Assembly: GCF_013362815.1 (NCBI RefSeq)
Contig: NZ_JABFVK010000058.1
Location: 1-64,000, forward strand
Source of the DNA: Hamadaea sp.
Lineage (GTDB): Bacteria > Actinomycetota > Actinomycetes > Mycobacteriales > Micromonosporaceae
Direction of reading: 5' to 3'
DNA length: 64,000 nt
Part shown: positions 42,285 to 50,751 of the stretch, piece by piece
Position numbering within the stretch: position 1 is the first letter of the stretch
Layout: every line of letters begins with the position of its first letter
Program-made: the position numbers and the translations under genes
The notes under the pieces: model-generated
Databases searched by the model: none
Told to the model about the DNA's origin: nothing
The model's input: the letters and a program-made list of their open reading frames with translations, nothing else

Positions 42285-43133
42285 GTGCCTGAAGGTCATA
42301 CGATTCACCGGCTCGCCGCCCGGCACGCGGAGTTGTTCGGCGGGCGGCCGGTGCGGGTGAGCAGTCCGCAGGGACGGTTCGCGGCGGGTGCGGAGCTGAT
42401 CTCGGGGGGCGTGCTGCGCCGGACCGAGGCGTACGGTAAGCATCTGCTGCACCACTATGACGATCAAGGCGACGACGATCGCGGCGTCGGGCACACCTTG
42501 CATGTGCATCTCGGCTTGTACGGCGTCTTCACCGACGGTTCCGGCACCGCGCCGGAGCCGGTGGGCCAGGTACGCCTCCGGCTCGAGTCGGCGGAGCACT
42601 GGCTGGACCTGCGCGGACCGGCCGCGTGTGAGCTGCTCGATCCGCCCGAGGTCGAGGCGCTGAAGAAGCGGCTGGGCGCCGACCCGCTGCGCGACGACGC
42701 CGACCCGGAGGCGGCGTACGCCCGCATCCGGCGGAGCTCGACGGCGATCGCGGCGCTGCTGATGGACCAGAAGACCGTGGCCGGCTGCGGTCTCGTGTAC
42801 GCCTGCGAGGTGCTCTTCCGCGCCGGAATCGAGCCCACCCGCCCCGGTACGCAGATCACCCCGCACGAGTGGGCCGGGCTCTGGAAGGATCTTCAGGAGC
42901 TCATGCGGGAAGGCGTCCGCCGGGGCCGGATCGACACAGTTCATGCCACTCATCTGCCCGAGGCGATGGGCCGCGCGCCGCGTGTCGACCGCCACGGTGG
43001 CGAGGTCTACGTCTATCGTCGGGCAGGTCAGCCCTGCTTGCTGTGCGGCACCGAGGTACGCCGCGGGACGCTCGCCGCGCGCAACTCCTACTGGTGTCCG
43101 CGCTGCCAGGTGGGAACCGCCGCCGGGTCTTGA
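42285..43133 (+). CDS. Fpg/Nei family DNA glycosylase
   Basis: 282-aa bifunctional DNA glycosylase/AP lyase. It starts PEGHTIHRLAARHAELF, with the N-terminal proline nucleophile (after Met removal) and Glu3. MDQKTVAGCGLVYACEVLFRAGI is the conserved helix-two-turn-helix, and the C-terminal zinc finger CLLCGTEVRRGTLAARNSYW, then CPRC, is complete. The GH rather than LP after Pro-Glu places it with the actinobacterial Nei-like group for oxidised pyrimidines. GTG 42285 follows TAGCGT (42273-42278) by 6 bases. Confidence 0.93.
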   Translation: MPEGHTIHRLAARHAELFGGRPVRVSSPQGRFAAGAELISGGVLRRTEAYGKHLLHHYDDQGDDDRGVGHTLHVHLGLYGVFTDGSGTAPEPVGQVRLRLESAEHWLDLRGPAACELLDPPEVEALKKRLGADPLRDDADPEAAYARIRRSSTAIAALLMDQKTVAGCGLVYACEVLFRAGIEPTRPGTQITPHEWAGLWKDLQELMREGVRRGRIDTVHATHLPEAMGRAPRVDRHGGEVYVYRRAGQPCLLCGTEVRRGTLAARNSYWCPRCQVGTAAGS

Positions 43134-43146
43134 CCGTCCCAGGCTC

Positions 43147-44013
43147 ATGAACGGAACTCGCTTGCTCCTTCCGCTGCTCGCGGCCGTGCTCGTAGCGGGC
43201 ACCGGCTGCGCGAAGGCCGACCTCGGCGCGCCCGGTGACACCGGCTCCACGGGGTCCTACGCCGCTGACGCGGCCGTCGTCCAGGTCTCCTACCTCGGTG
43301 GCTTCGTCTCGCCCGACATGCTCGTCACCCGCCTGCCGCTGGTCAGCGTGTACGGCGACGGCCGGGTCGTGACCGAGGGTCCGGTGATCGCGATCTATCC
43401 CGGACCGGCTCTGCCGAACGTCCAGGTGGCGCAGATCTCGGTGGCCGATGTGGACAAGCTCGTCCAGCTCGGCGTCGACGCGGGGGTCGGCGCGAACGTC
43501 GATTACGGCCGGCCGGGGATCACCGACGTGCCGGACACGAAGTTCGCGGTGCTCACGCCGTCCGGGATCAAGACGAGTCAGGTGTACGCCCTCGGCGAGG
43601 CCGACGGCCACGGTCTGACCGATCCGCAGATCGCGGCGCGAGCGAAGCTCAAGGCGTACCTGGGTCAGCTGACCGACCTGCCGAAGACGCTCGGCAAGGA
43701 CGCGGTCTCGGAGTCCAAGCCGTTCGAGCCGAAGGCGCTCGCCGCCGTGTCCCGCCCGTGGATCGCCGACGCCAGCGGGGTCGGCCAGCAGCCCGAGGTG
43801 GCCTGGCCCGGTCCGGCGCTGCCGGGCGAGCCGGTGCGGCCCGGTTTCGACCTGGGCTGCGTGACCGTCACGGGTGACCAGCTGACCGCGACGCTCGCCG
43901 CCGCCCGGAAGGCGAACACTGCCACGCCGTGGACGTCGGAGGGCAAGCGCTGGTCGGTCGCCTTCCGGCCACTGCTGCCGGACGAGGCCGGCTGCGCCGA
44001 TCTCAAGGGTTGA
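43147..44013 (+). CDS. hypothetical lipoprotein
   Basis: 288-aa predicted lipoprotein. Signal plus lipobox VAGTGC, lipidated Cys21. The mature part is mostly beta and contains PLVSVYGDGRVVTEGPVIAIYPGPALPNVQV and the repeated phrase GVGANVDYGRPGITDVPDTKF, which I have seen only in unnamed actinobacterial proteins. It has two well-spaced cysteines late (LGCVTVTG, AGCADL). It begins 13 bases after the glycosylase gene. Function unknown. Confidence 0.78.
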   Translation: MNGTRLLLPLLAAVLVAGTGCAKADLGAPGDTGSTGSYAADAAVVQVSYLGGFVSPDMLVTRLPLVSVYGDGRVVTEGPVIAIYPGPALPNVQVAQISVADVDKLVQLGVDAGVGANVDYGRPGITDVPDTKFAVLTPSGIKTSQVYALGEADGHGLTDPQIAARAKLKAYLGQLTDLPKTLGKDAVSESKPFEPKALAAVSRPWIADASGVGQQPEVAWPGPALPGEPVRPGFDLGCVTVTGDQLTATLAAARKANTATPWTSEGKRWSVAFRPLLPDEAGCADLKG

Positions 44014-44083
44014 TCTTCACGACTGAGCCGATCTTCGGCATGAGGCGGGAGTAGGCCGGGCCCGGCCGGGGTAGTTGGGCGGA

Positions 44084-45610
44084 ATGACCGTCATGCCCGG
44101 CCGGGCCGAGTCGTACTGGATGGCTTCCACCGAGGCGACCGGCTACCCGGCGCTCAGCGAAGACATCCAGGTCGACGTCGCCGTGGTGGGGGCCGGCGTC
44201 GTCGGCGTCAGTACCGCGTGGGAGCTGGCCAAAGCCGGTCGCTCGGTGGCGCTGCTGGAGGCCGACCGCATCGTCGCGAACACCACCGGTTACACCACCG
44301 CCAAACTGACCTCTCTGCATACGCTGATCTATAGCCGGCTCACCGCTGACCTGGGTTCCGAAGCGGCACGCCTGTACGCGTCGTCGCAGCAGGACGCGAT
44401 CGAGCACGTCCGCGACGTGGTCGGACAACTGGGGATCGACTGCGACCTGGAGACACGGCCCGCGTACACCTATGTGACCTCGGAGGACGGGGTCGACGCG
44501 GTCCGGGCGGAAGCCGAGCTGGCGCTCGACGCCGGGCTGCCGGCTCAGTTCGTCACCGCCAGCACGCTGCCGTTCCCGATCGCGGGCGCGGTGCGGGTGG
44601 ACGGGCAAGCCCAGTTCCATCCCCGCAAATACCTGCTCCGGCTCGCCGCCGACCTCGTCGCCAGCGGCGGGCAGATCTTTGAGCGTACCCGTGTGATGGG
44701 CGTGGAGGAGCGTGACACCTGCCGGGTGACCACGGAGACCGGCCACACCGTGACCGCGCGTGACGTGGTCGTGGCCACCCACTACCCGGTGTTCGACCGC
44801 GGACTGCTGGTGACGCGCCTGATTCCGCAGCGTGAGCTGGTCGTGGCCGGGGTGATCGCGGAGAGTGACGATCCCGCGGGCATGTTCATCACGCAGGAGG
44901 ACGACACCCGTTCGGTACGCACGGCACCGCTGGGCGGCGGGCGCCGGTTGGTGATCGTGACGGGCGAGAAGTTCGCACTGGGCAGCTCGGGCGTCACCGA
45001 TCGGCTGTGGAAACTGGTCGGCTGGACGCGCCGGACCTTCGATGTGGAAGACATCACCTATCACTGGGCGGCGCAGGACAACACGAGCACCGACGGCGTG
45101 CCGTTCGTCGGGCCGCTGCATCTCGGCGCGGCGCACACCTGGGTCGCGGGCGGGTTCGGCGGCTGGGGGATGAGCAACGGCGTGATGGCGTCCCGGTTGC
45201 TCACGGCCCTCATCACGGGTGTCACGCCGCCGCCGTGGGCGGAGTTCTACACACCGAAGCGCGTGCACCTCCTCGCCGAAGCGCCCGCATTCGTCAAGAA
45301 CAGCGCGTATGTGGCGAAGGAATTCGTGGCCGGCCGGTTCCGACCGTCTCATGTGGACGGTGTGGACGACGTCGCTCCCGGGCAGGGCGCGGTGCTGCGC
45401 GTACACGGTCAACGGTGCGCCGTCTATCGCGACGACGACGGGAAGGTGCACGCCGTCTCCGCCACCTGTACGCACCTCGGCTGCACCGTCGGCTTCAACG
45501 ACGCCGAGCGTACGTGGGACTGCCCTTGTCACGGGTCCCGGTTCGATGTGGACGGCAACGTTCTGCACGGTCCCGCTGGGAGCTCGCTGGAGTCTCGCGA
45601 CGTTTCCTGA
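44084..45610 (+). CDS. FAD-dependent oxidoreductase with C-terminal Rieske domain
   Basis: 508-aa fusion. The N-terminal DAO/FAD domain has VVGAGVVGVSTAWELAKAG (dinucleotide fold) and the late motif FGGWGMSNGVMAS. The C-terminal 110 residues are a Rieske [2Fe-2S] domain with ligands Cys462, His464 (CTHLGC), Cys480 and His483 (CPCHGS), plus the paired cysteines 467 and 482. This architecture is typical of actinobacterial 'FAD-dependent oxidoreductase, Rieske' proteins of unknown substrate. ATG 44084 is the likely start (TTG 44075 also possible). The gene ends before a strong palindromic repeat. Confidence 0.93.
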   Translation: MTVMPGRAESYWMASTEATGYPALSEDIQVDVAVVGAGVVGVSTAWELAKAGRSVALLEADRIVANTTGYTTAKLTSLHTLIYSRLTADLGSEAARLYASSQQDAIEHVRDVVGQLGIDCDLETRPAYTYVTSEDGVDAVRAEAELALDAGLPAQFVTASTLPFPIAGAVRVDGQAQFHPRKYLLRLAADLVASGGQIFERTRVMGVEERDTCRVTTETGHTVTARDVVVATHYPVFDRGLLVTRLIPQRELVVAGVIAESDDPAGMFITQEDDTRSVRTAPLGGGRRLVIVTGEKFALGSSGVTDRLWKLVGWTRRTFDVEDITYHWAAQDNTSTDGVPFVGPLHLGAAHTWVAGGFGGWGMSNGVMASRLLTALITGVTPPPWAEFYTPKRVHLLAEAPAFVKNSAYVAKEFVAGRFRPSHVDGVDDVAPGQGAVLRVHGQRCAVYRDDDGKVHAVSATCTHLGCTVGFNDAERTWDCPCHGSRFDVDGNVLHGPAGSSLESRDVS

Positions 45611-45629
45611 CTCTCCCGGCTTTCGATCG

Positions 45630-45734
45630 GCTGCACATCACGGTTACGCATGCTTCCGACCGCCCCGGTGGGGTGCAGATCACGGTTACGCAGGCTTCCG
45701 ACCGCACTTTTTGCCTGCGTAACCGTGATCTGCA
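45630..45734. repeat. tandem plus inverted repeats forming a 22-bp stem between convergent genes
   Basis: A unit with core CACGGTTACGCAGGCTTCC is present at 45630-45663 (as ACGCATGC) and at 45674-45706. Its reverse complement lies at 45713-45734, perfectly complementary to 45674-45695, with a 17-base loop containing TTTTT. It should act as a bidirectional terminator. It shares GGCTTCCGAC with the element near 3.4 kb. Confidence 0.8.
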
Positions 45735-45752
45735 GCTAACGTCCGCCCTGCG

Positions 45753-46952
45753 CTACGCGGCGGCGAGCCGAACCCTAAGCGCCGGCATCAGCCGAACGAG
45801 AGCGACAGCGCCGAGCATCCCGGTGAGCGCAGAGGTCCACCACACCGCAGCCGGCCCGACGGTGGCGAAGAGGAACGTGGTGAGGACCGGGGCGGCGAGC
45901 CGCCCGAGCGAGCCGGCCCAGATCATCGCGCCCTGGTAGCGACCCTGAGCGTGAGCCGGGGCGAGGTCGGCGGCGATGCCGCCGGACACGATGCCCGCGG
46001 TGACTTCCCCGACCGACCAGATCACGGCGCTCAGGGCGTACGCCGTCGGAGTGTGAGCGAGCCCGGTGGTGCCGATGCCGACCCCGACGACGACCCAGGA
46101 CCAACCCATCACGTGCAGCCGCCCGAAGCGTGCGAGTCGCGGATACAACACCGGTTGCAGCACTACGACGAGGACCGCGTTGACGACCGCGACTACACCG
46201 AACACCGCCGGGCTCAAGCCGTCCAGCCGGATCGACAGCGGGATGGCGTACTCGGTGAGGCTGTAGACGATCTCCTGGGCCAGGGAGAGCCCGATGAAGA
46301 TCACCATGAGCCGGTCGGCCAGCAGTACGCCATAGCCGCCGCGTTCACTGGTGCGCCTGGCGGCGGCGACCCGCGGCAGCAGCGTAGCGGCGATCACGGC
46401 GAAGACAAGGCAGGTGACCGCGTCGATGGCGAACAGGAGGGCGTACCCGTGGGCCGCCAGGAACCCGGCCATCGTGGCCGCGCCCGCCGTCCCGATGTTG
46501 AAGACCCAATGCATCAGGCTGAACGCCCGCGTACGCCGTTCGCCCTGCACCGAGCCGGCGACGAGAGCGTTGGCGGCCGGCGGATACAGCTTGCCGGTGA
46601 GCCCGACGAGCACGGCAGCCGCGGTCATCAGGGCGATCGTCGGCGCGACGTAAAGTGCGCCGAGCGCTGCCGGAGCTGCCACGAGCCCCAGGATCAGGGC
46701 TGAACGTGGTCCGATCCGGTCCGCGAGCCAGCCGCCCGCCACCGAACCGGCAGCGCCGCCGAGCCCGAGAGCGATCACGATGGTGCCGGTGGCGGCGGTC
46801 GAAACGCCCTTCGAGCCCAGGAAGAAGACGAGGAAGGGCACCACCATAGTGCCGATCCGGTTGGCGAGCGTACCGGCGGCGACGATCCAGAATGTGCGGG
46901 GCAGATCGCCGAACAGGCTGGTGCGGGGGGCGGGGATGGTGCTGGTTGCCAT
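45753..46952 (-). CDS. MFS transporter
   Basis: 399-aa major facilitator with 12 predicted helices. N-terminal opening RTSLFGDLPRTFWIVAAGTLANRIGTMVVPFLVFFLG, and the GGWLADRIGPRSALILG loop is the MFS motif A. The mid loop RRTSERGG is short. ATG 46952 is chosen from GAGG 8 bases upstream and the helical N-terminus. It is divergent from a DUF5937-type winged-helix regulator, and the two share a 69-base intergenic space, suggesting that regulator controls it. Substrate unknown; drug efflux is likely. Confidence 0.9.
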   Translation of the reverse strand: MATSTIPAPRTSLFGDLPRTFWIVAAGTLANRIGTMVVPFLVFFLGSKGVSTAATGTIVIALGLGGAAGSVAGGWLADRIGPRSALILGLVAAPAALGALYVAPTIALMTAAAVLVGLTGKLYPPAANALVAGSVQGERRTRAFSLMHWVFNIGTAGAATMAGFLAAHGYALLFAIDAVTCLVFAVIAATLLPRVAAARRTSERGGYGVLLADRLMVIFIGLSLAQEIVYSLTEYAIPLSIRLDGLSPAVFGVVAVVNAVLVVVLQPVLYPRLARFGRLHVMGWSWVVVGVGIGTTGLAHTPTAYALSAVIWSVGEVTAGIVSGGIAADLAPAHAQGRYQGAMIWAGSLGRLAAPVLTTFLFATVGPAAVWWTSALTGMLGAVALVRLMPALRVRLAAA

Positions 46953-47021
46953 GATCGTAGCCTCGGGCCATCCGCCGGGCTGGAGTACTGTTTTAGTCCG
47001 AGCTGAATGTTGGAGGTCGTG

Positions 47022-47999
47022 GTGCTCACGCTGGAGTTCTCCGCCGGGGACGTGGCCCGGATTCGGTTCGCGCTGTCCTGCCTCTGGGAGGCCGCGTCGA
47101 GCTACCACGTGCTCCAGGCCCCGGAGAACCATGTCGTGCAGCGCCCGTGGGTCGCCCGGGTCCAGCCGCGCGTACAGGCGGCGGGTCTAGGTCCCGGCAG
47201 CTTGCTGTCCGCTCTCATTCCGCCCGGTCCGCGCTACATGCCCGATTTTCTGACCCCACCCTCGGCCACGCTCGCCCCGAGCATCGCGGAGGAGGTCCAG
47301 GTCCTTCTCGCCACGCCTCATGATGTCGTACGCACAGAGCTCGACCTGGTTGAGTGGCCCCGCAACGCAGCAGCCCAGGCCCTGTACGACGACCCGGCGA
47401 CGGGGCTGCGGCGGCTGGCCGACGAGATCACGGCGTACTGGGACATCGCGCTCGCCGAGCACTGGCCGCGGATGAAGGCGCTCTTGGAAGCGGAGGTCTT
47501 CCACCAGGCCCGGCTGCTCGCCCAGGAGGGCGCCGCCGGTCTGCTCAACGGACTGCACGATGCCATCGGCTGGCAGGACGACACGTTGTCGGTCGCCCAC
47601 AAGATGTGCGGGGGCGAGATCCCGTTGACCGGCAACGGATTGCTCATCGTCCCGGCCGTGTTCGTCTGGCCCGCGGTGCGTACCGTCACGTCGGCCGAGA
47701 ACCCGCAGTTGGCGTACCCGGCGCGGGGGATCGCAACGCTCTGGGAGAGCGCCGCCGCCGCACCAGCCGCGCTCGCGGCAGTCCTCGGCCGCAGCCGCGC
47801 GCAGCTCCTCGTCGAACTGGCCGCGCCACTGTCCACAACAGACCTAGCTCGCCGGACGGGAATGTCGGCCGGCGGAGTCTCCCAGCATCTGACGGCGCTG
47901 CGGGCCGCCGGTCTCATCACCGCACACCGAGCCGGCCACGCCGTTCTGAACATGCGTACGCCCGCCGCCGACACGCTGCTGGCGGCGGGCGTCGCCTGA
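47022..47999 (+). CDS. DUF5937-type regulator with ArsR/winged-helix C-terminus
   Basis: 325-aa transcription regulator. Residues about 1-235 match DUF5937 (LEFSAGDVARIRFALSCLWEAASSYHVL; AHKMCGGEIPLTGNGLLIVPAVFVWPAVR), and the end is an ArsR-like winged helix (LVELAAPLSTTDLARRTGMSAGGVSQHLTALRAAGLIT). GTG 47022 is chosen because GGAGG (47012-47016) lies 5 bases upstream. It is divergent from the MFS gene and convergent, with a 2-base gap, on the WXG gene. It most likely controls the transporter. Confidence 0.88.
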   Translation: MLTLEFSAGDVARIRFALSCLWEAASSYHVLQAPENHVVQRPWVARVQPRVQAAGLGPGSLLSALIPPGPRYMPDFLTPPSATLAPSIAEEVQVLLATPHDVVRTELDLVEWPRNAAAQALYDDPATGLRRLADEITAYWDIALAEHWPRMKALLEAEVFHQARLLAQEGAAGLLNGLHDAIGWQDDTLSVAHKMCGGEIPLTGNGLLIVPAVFVWPAVRTVTSAENPQLAYPARGIATLWESAAAAPAALAAVLGRSRAQLLVELAAPLSTTDLARRTGMSAGGVSQHLTALRAAGLITAHRAGHAVLNMRTPAADTLLAAGVA

Positions 48000-48001
48000 C
48001 G

Positions 48002-48988
48002 TCATGGATGAGGCTGGGCCACGAGTAGCGGATCGTGGGATGCCGCGACGGCGAGGCTGTCGGGCATGACACTGGAGATCACCCGGAACTGTTCCGGATC
48101 GAACGACTCGTACGCGGCCCGCGGCGGCTGGGGGACGAAGTCCGGCTCGGTGAGGACCGACAGCGCCTTGCGAAAACCCCGGGCGATCGCCTTTCCTTGT
48201 TTCCGGACGTCCGTTCTCGCTCTTTCCAGCTGCCTGAGCAGCTCGTCGACGATCTCGTCCGGGCTTGACCCGGAGACCGTCAGCGCTTTGTCCGCCGCCA
48301 TCAGGCCGACAACGGCATCCTTGGCGCTGGTGATGATGGCGCTTTCGATGACGACTTCGGCGGAGGCTTCGGCGGCAGCCGTGCCGGCCGCGGCCACCGC
48401 CGGTGCGGCGATGCCGGCCGTCAGCATGGTCGCCGCGACGCCGGCCACGACTCCGGCGGCGATGAGATTCGCGTCGTGCTGAGCCTGTTCCTTGGTACGC
48501 CAATAGGCCTTGAGTGTGTCGATGGTCGCGTCGGCGATGCTGATCGCGTCTTGGCGCGCCTTCGCGATCAAGTCGACGTAGGCGGCGTACAGCGCACCCA
48601 CCTGCTCGAGGACTGACTGATGCACGGTGGCCGACCACCATACGGCGTCGAGATGGCGTTTGAAGGCGTTCGCCGCGGTGCCCTCCCAAGCGGTGAGCCG
48701 GCCGCTGATCTTGGCGAAGTAGAGCGTCTGCGCCTCGTACAGCTCTCTGCCGGCCTTCACCAGATCGCTGCTGACGTCAGCGGCGTCCTCCGGATTGGCC
48801 GTGTTGAAGTAGTACTCGAAGGCCTCCCAGACTTCGGCCGGGTCCCGGTGGGGCATCTTGATGAAGCGGGCTTCGGCGAGGTCGTCGCCGTCGCGCAGCT
48901 CCTCGTCGTCCTCGTCATAGGCGAGACCGGCCCAAGCGATCTGGACGAGTTCGTAGACCTTTCGCGACAGCTCATCATGGAAACTCAT
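48002..48988 (-). CDS. WXG100-like helical protein
   Basis: 328-aa mainly helical protein. Near residues 95-120, ISGRLTAWEGTAANAFKRHLD has the WxG turn between two long helices typical of ESX/WXG100 substrates. AAGVVAGVAATMLTAGIAAPAVAAA is a long Ala/Gly hydrophobic helix. There is no recognised toxin domain at the C-terminus. ATG 48988 overlaps the preceding gene by four bases. Probably a type VII secretion-related substrate or partner of the smaller upstream protein; no ESX apparatus is in the window. Confidence 0.72.
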   Translation of the reverse strand: MSFHDELSRKVYELVQIAWAGLAYDEDDEELRDGDDLAEARFIKMPHRDPAEVWEAFEYYFNTANPEDAADVSSDLVKAGRELYEAQTLYFAKISGRLTAWEGTAANAFKRHLDAVWWSATVHQSVLEQVGALYAAYVDLIAKARQDAISIADATIDTLKAYWRTKEQAQHDANLIAAGVVAGVAATMLTAGIAAPAVAAAGTAAAEASAEVVIESAIITSAKDAVVGLMAADKALTVSGSSPDEIVDELLRQLERARTDVRKQGKAIARGFRKALSVLTEPDFVPQPPRAAYESFDPEQFRVISSVMPDSLAVAASHDPLLVAQPHP

Positions 48989-49461
48989 GAGTCCGGCTCC
49001 CAGGGAAGAAAGCGATCGTGTGCGACCGCGTCATGGACGGCCTCGTCGCTCAATTCGTCGGCGGTACGCCGATCGCGGCTGCCGAAACTCTCCTCGGCCA
49101 GCTCGCGCTGCCGGCCGATCCGAGTCTCCTCGGCCGCACGGCCGCGCGCCTGATCCGTGAGCCCCTGCAGATTTGCCGCCTGGCTCTGATCGGCTCCGCC
49201 GTAGCGGGAGTGCACAGTGCGCAACGCCTGCGCGGTGGCCTCGATCACCTCGGCGAGCTGTCGCAACGAATGGCGCAAACCATCGTCCCGCAACGCCTCC
49301 CAGGCTTGGTCGGGTTCGATGAACAGCCGCCTGTTGCGTAATCCATCGCAGCCCGCGACCAGAAGCTCGGCCCGGCCGACTTGATCGGAGGCGGGCGGTA
49401 GCTGGTAGTACGCGACCTCGGCCAGGTTGCCGAGTTCGACCTGAAACTGATCCATTGACAT
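48985..49461 (-). CDS. helical partner of the WXG100-like protein
   Basis: 158-aa helical protein; MDQFQVELGNLAEVAYYQLPPASDQVG is typical of ESX-associated alpha-helical proteins, with LRTVHSRYGGADQSQAANLQG as the turn region and a Glu/Arg-rich tail. GACAAT on the minus strand ends 6 bases before ATG 49461, so that ATG (rather than the one at 49464) is likely the start. It is coupled to the WXG-like gene by the 4-base overlap. The pair resembles EsxA/EsxB-style heterodimers but is longer. Confidence 0.7.
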   Translation of the reverse strand: MSMDQFQVELGNLAEVAYYQLPPASDQVGRAELLVAGCDGLRNRRLFIEPDQAWEALRDDGLRHSLRQLAEVIEATAQALRTVHSRYGGADQSQAANLQGLTDQARGRAAEETRIGRQRELAEESFGSRDRRTADELSDEAVHDAVAHDRFLPWEPDS

Positions 49462-49540
49462 CATCCGATTGTCACATCGGACGCCGCCGTGGCATGTGCC
49501 AACGGTGGCGTCCGATGCGGTGGATCGACGCCGTTGCCGC

Positions 49541-49972
49541 TCAGTCGCAGTGGGCGAACCCGGTGCCGGGCAGCCGATCGTGGTAGATCTCCTGCTCGGC
49601 GGCGGTGAACCCGGCGACTTCCACGCTGACGCAGTGATCGCCGTTGACCGCGGCGACGGCCTGATAGCGATACTGGTCCCAGTCGTTACCACACTCGCCG
49701 TCAGCGCAGATGTCGAGGTGCAGAGTCGTGGGCGCGCCTCGATCCTTCACCTTGACCAGGCGGGCGCAGCTGTCTTTGCCGTCCCAGTAGACATAGGAGC
49801 GGGCAGCGAGTTCGCCATCCCGGGTGTCGTAGTGGCTGAACGAATGAACGAGCCGGCCCGCACAGCCGTACCCGTAGCCGTCCGCAGCTGCGGGATCGGC
49901 GTACGCCACCAGCCCAGCGGCGGACAGGACGGCAGTCGCGGCGATGGCGGCGGTCCTCCGCAAGCGTCGCAT
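49541..49972 (-). CDS. small secreted protein
   Basis: 143-aa protein with a signal peptide (AATAVLSAAGLVAYADPAAA). The mature part contains four to six cysteines (GYGCAGRLVHSFSHYD, DSCARLVKVKDRG, LHLDICADGECGNDWD, NGDHCVSVEV). The pattern resembles spore-associated protein A-like secreted proteins of actinomycetes but is not certain. AGGAGG lies 7 bases before ATG 49972. Function unknown. Confidence 0.7.
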   Translation of the reverse strand: MRRLRRTAAIAATAVLSAAGLVAYADPAAADGYGYGCAGRLVHSFSHYDTRDGELAARSYVYWDGKDSCARLVKVKDRGAPTTLHLDICADGECGNDWDQYRYQAVAAVNGDHCVSVEVAGFTAAEQEIYHDRLPGTGFAHCD

Positions 49973-50087
49973 GCAGGTTCCTCCTGATCAGTGGATGATG
50001 AGTCGATTGATCCTGTCATCCGTTTTCGCGATGATTAGGAGGTTTCGGGAAATTCGCGCTGGGGCTCCTGCTGACCGGCCGCGTCCG

Positions 50088-50648
50088 TCATCTGATCGGC
50101 GCTGGCATCTGGAAGCGCCAGTGCTGTGCTTCGCCGCCGTAGCACGGCCACTGCTGCACGACGGCCCCGGCGGTCGGTGTGTTCCACGGAATTTCGGCGC
50201 ATTGCTTGGTCTGAAGATTCTCTAGAGTCCGATAGTCGGTGCCCGACACGAAGTCCATCGACCAGAGCTGTCGCGCCGCCCCCAGACAGTCCCACAGCTG
50301 TAGGGCCTGGCCCGCGTTCGGGCTTCCCCAGGGCACCTCAAGGCACATGGGTTGGCCCGCAGACGAGTTGGCGTTGAGCAGACCGTAATAGGAGACGCCG
50401 TCGACGACGACCTTATCGATGGGATACCAAAGTTGGGCTGGCCCCGAATCGCAGGGCCACTGCTGGATCCGTGCACCGTTGTCGGTGCTTGCATAGGCCA
50501 CTTCCAGGCAGAGCTTGTACCGCGAGTCCTGGCTTTGCAGGAGGTAAGGCGGGGTGAGAGCCGAAGCTGGCGACGCGTGGATGAGACTCGCGATGGCCAA
50601 GCCCACGCACACGGTGAGGGCAATCGACATTCGACGAAGGATTCTCAT
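50088..50648 (-). CDS. secreted ricin-type (RICIN) lectin
   Basis: 186-aa secreted protein; signal peptide ends near ASPASA/LTPP. Three beta-trefoil repeats each carry the QxW-like block (IQQWPCDSGPAQLWYPI, LQLWDCLGAARQLWSMD, VQQWPCYGGEAQHWRF) with paired cysteines (KLCLEV, QPMCLEV, QCAEI). It is a stand-alone carbohydrate-binding module, likely sugar-binding at the cell surface. ATG 50648 is preferred over GTG 50654 because AAAGG lies 7 bases upstream. Confidence 0.88.
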   Translation of the reverse strand: MRILRRMSIALTVCVGLAIASLIHASPASALTPPYLLQSQDSRYKLCLEVAYASTDNGARIQQWPCDSGPAQLWYPIDKVVVDGVSYYGLLNANSSAGQPMCLEVPWGSPNAGQALQLWDCLGAARQLWSMDFVSGTDYRTLENLQTKQCAEIPWNTPTAGAVVQQWPCYGGEAQHWRFQMPAPIR

Positions 50649-50751
50649 GGCCACGCCTTTCGATCATTGACGTATAGCGATGGGCACTACTATAAACGTA
50701 GTACCGGCGCGCTATGATCGTAGTAACGTGCCAATGTTCGGGTGACTGTTC

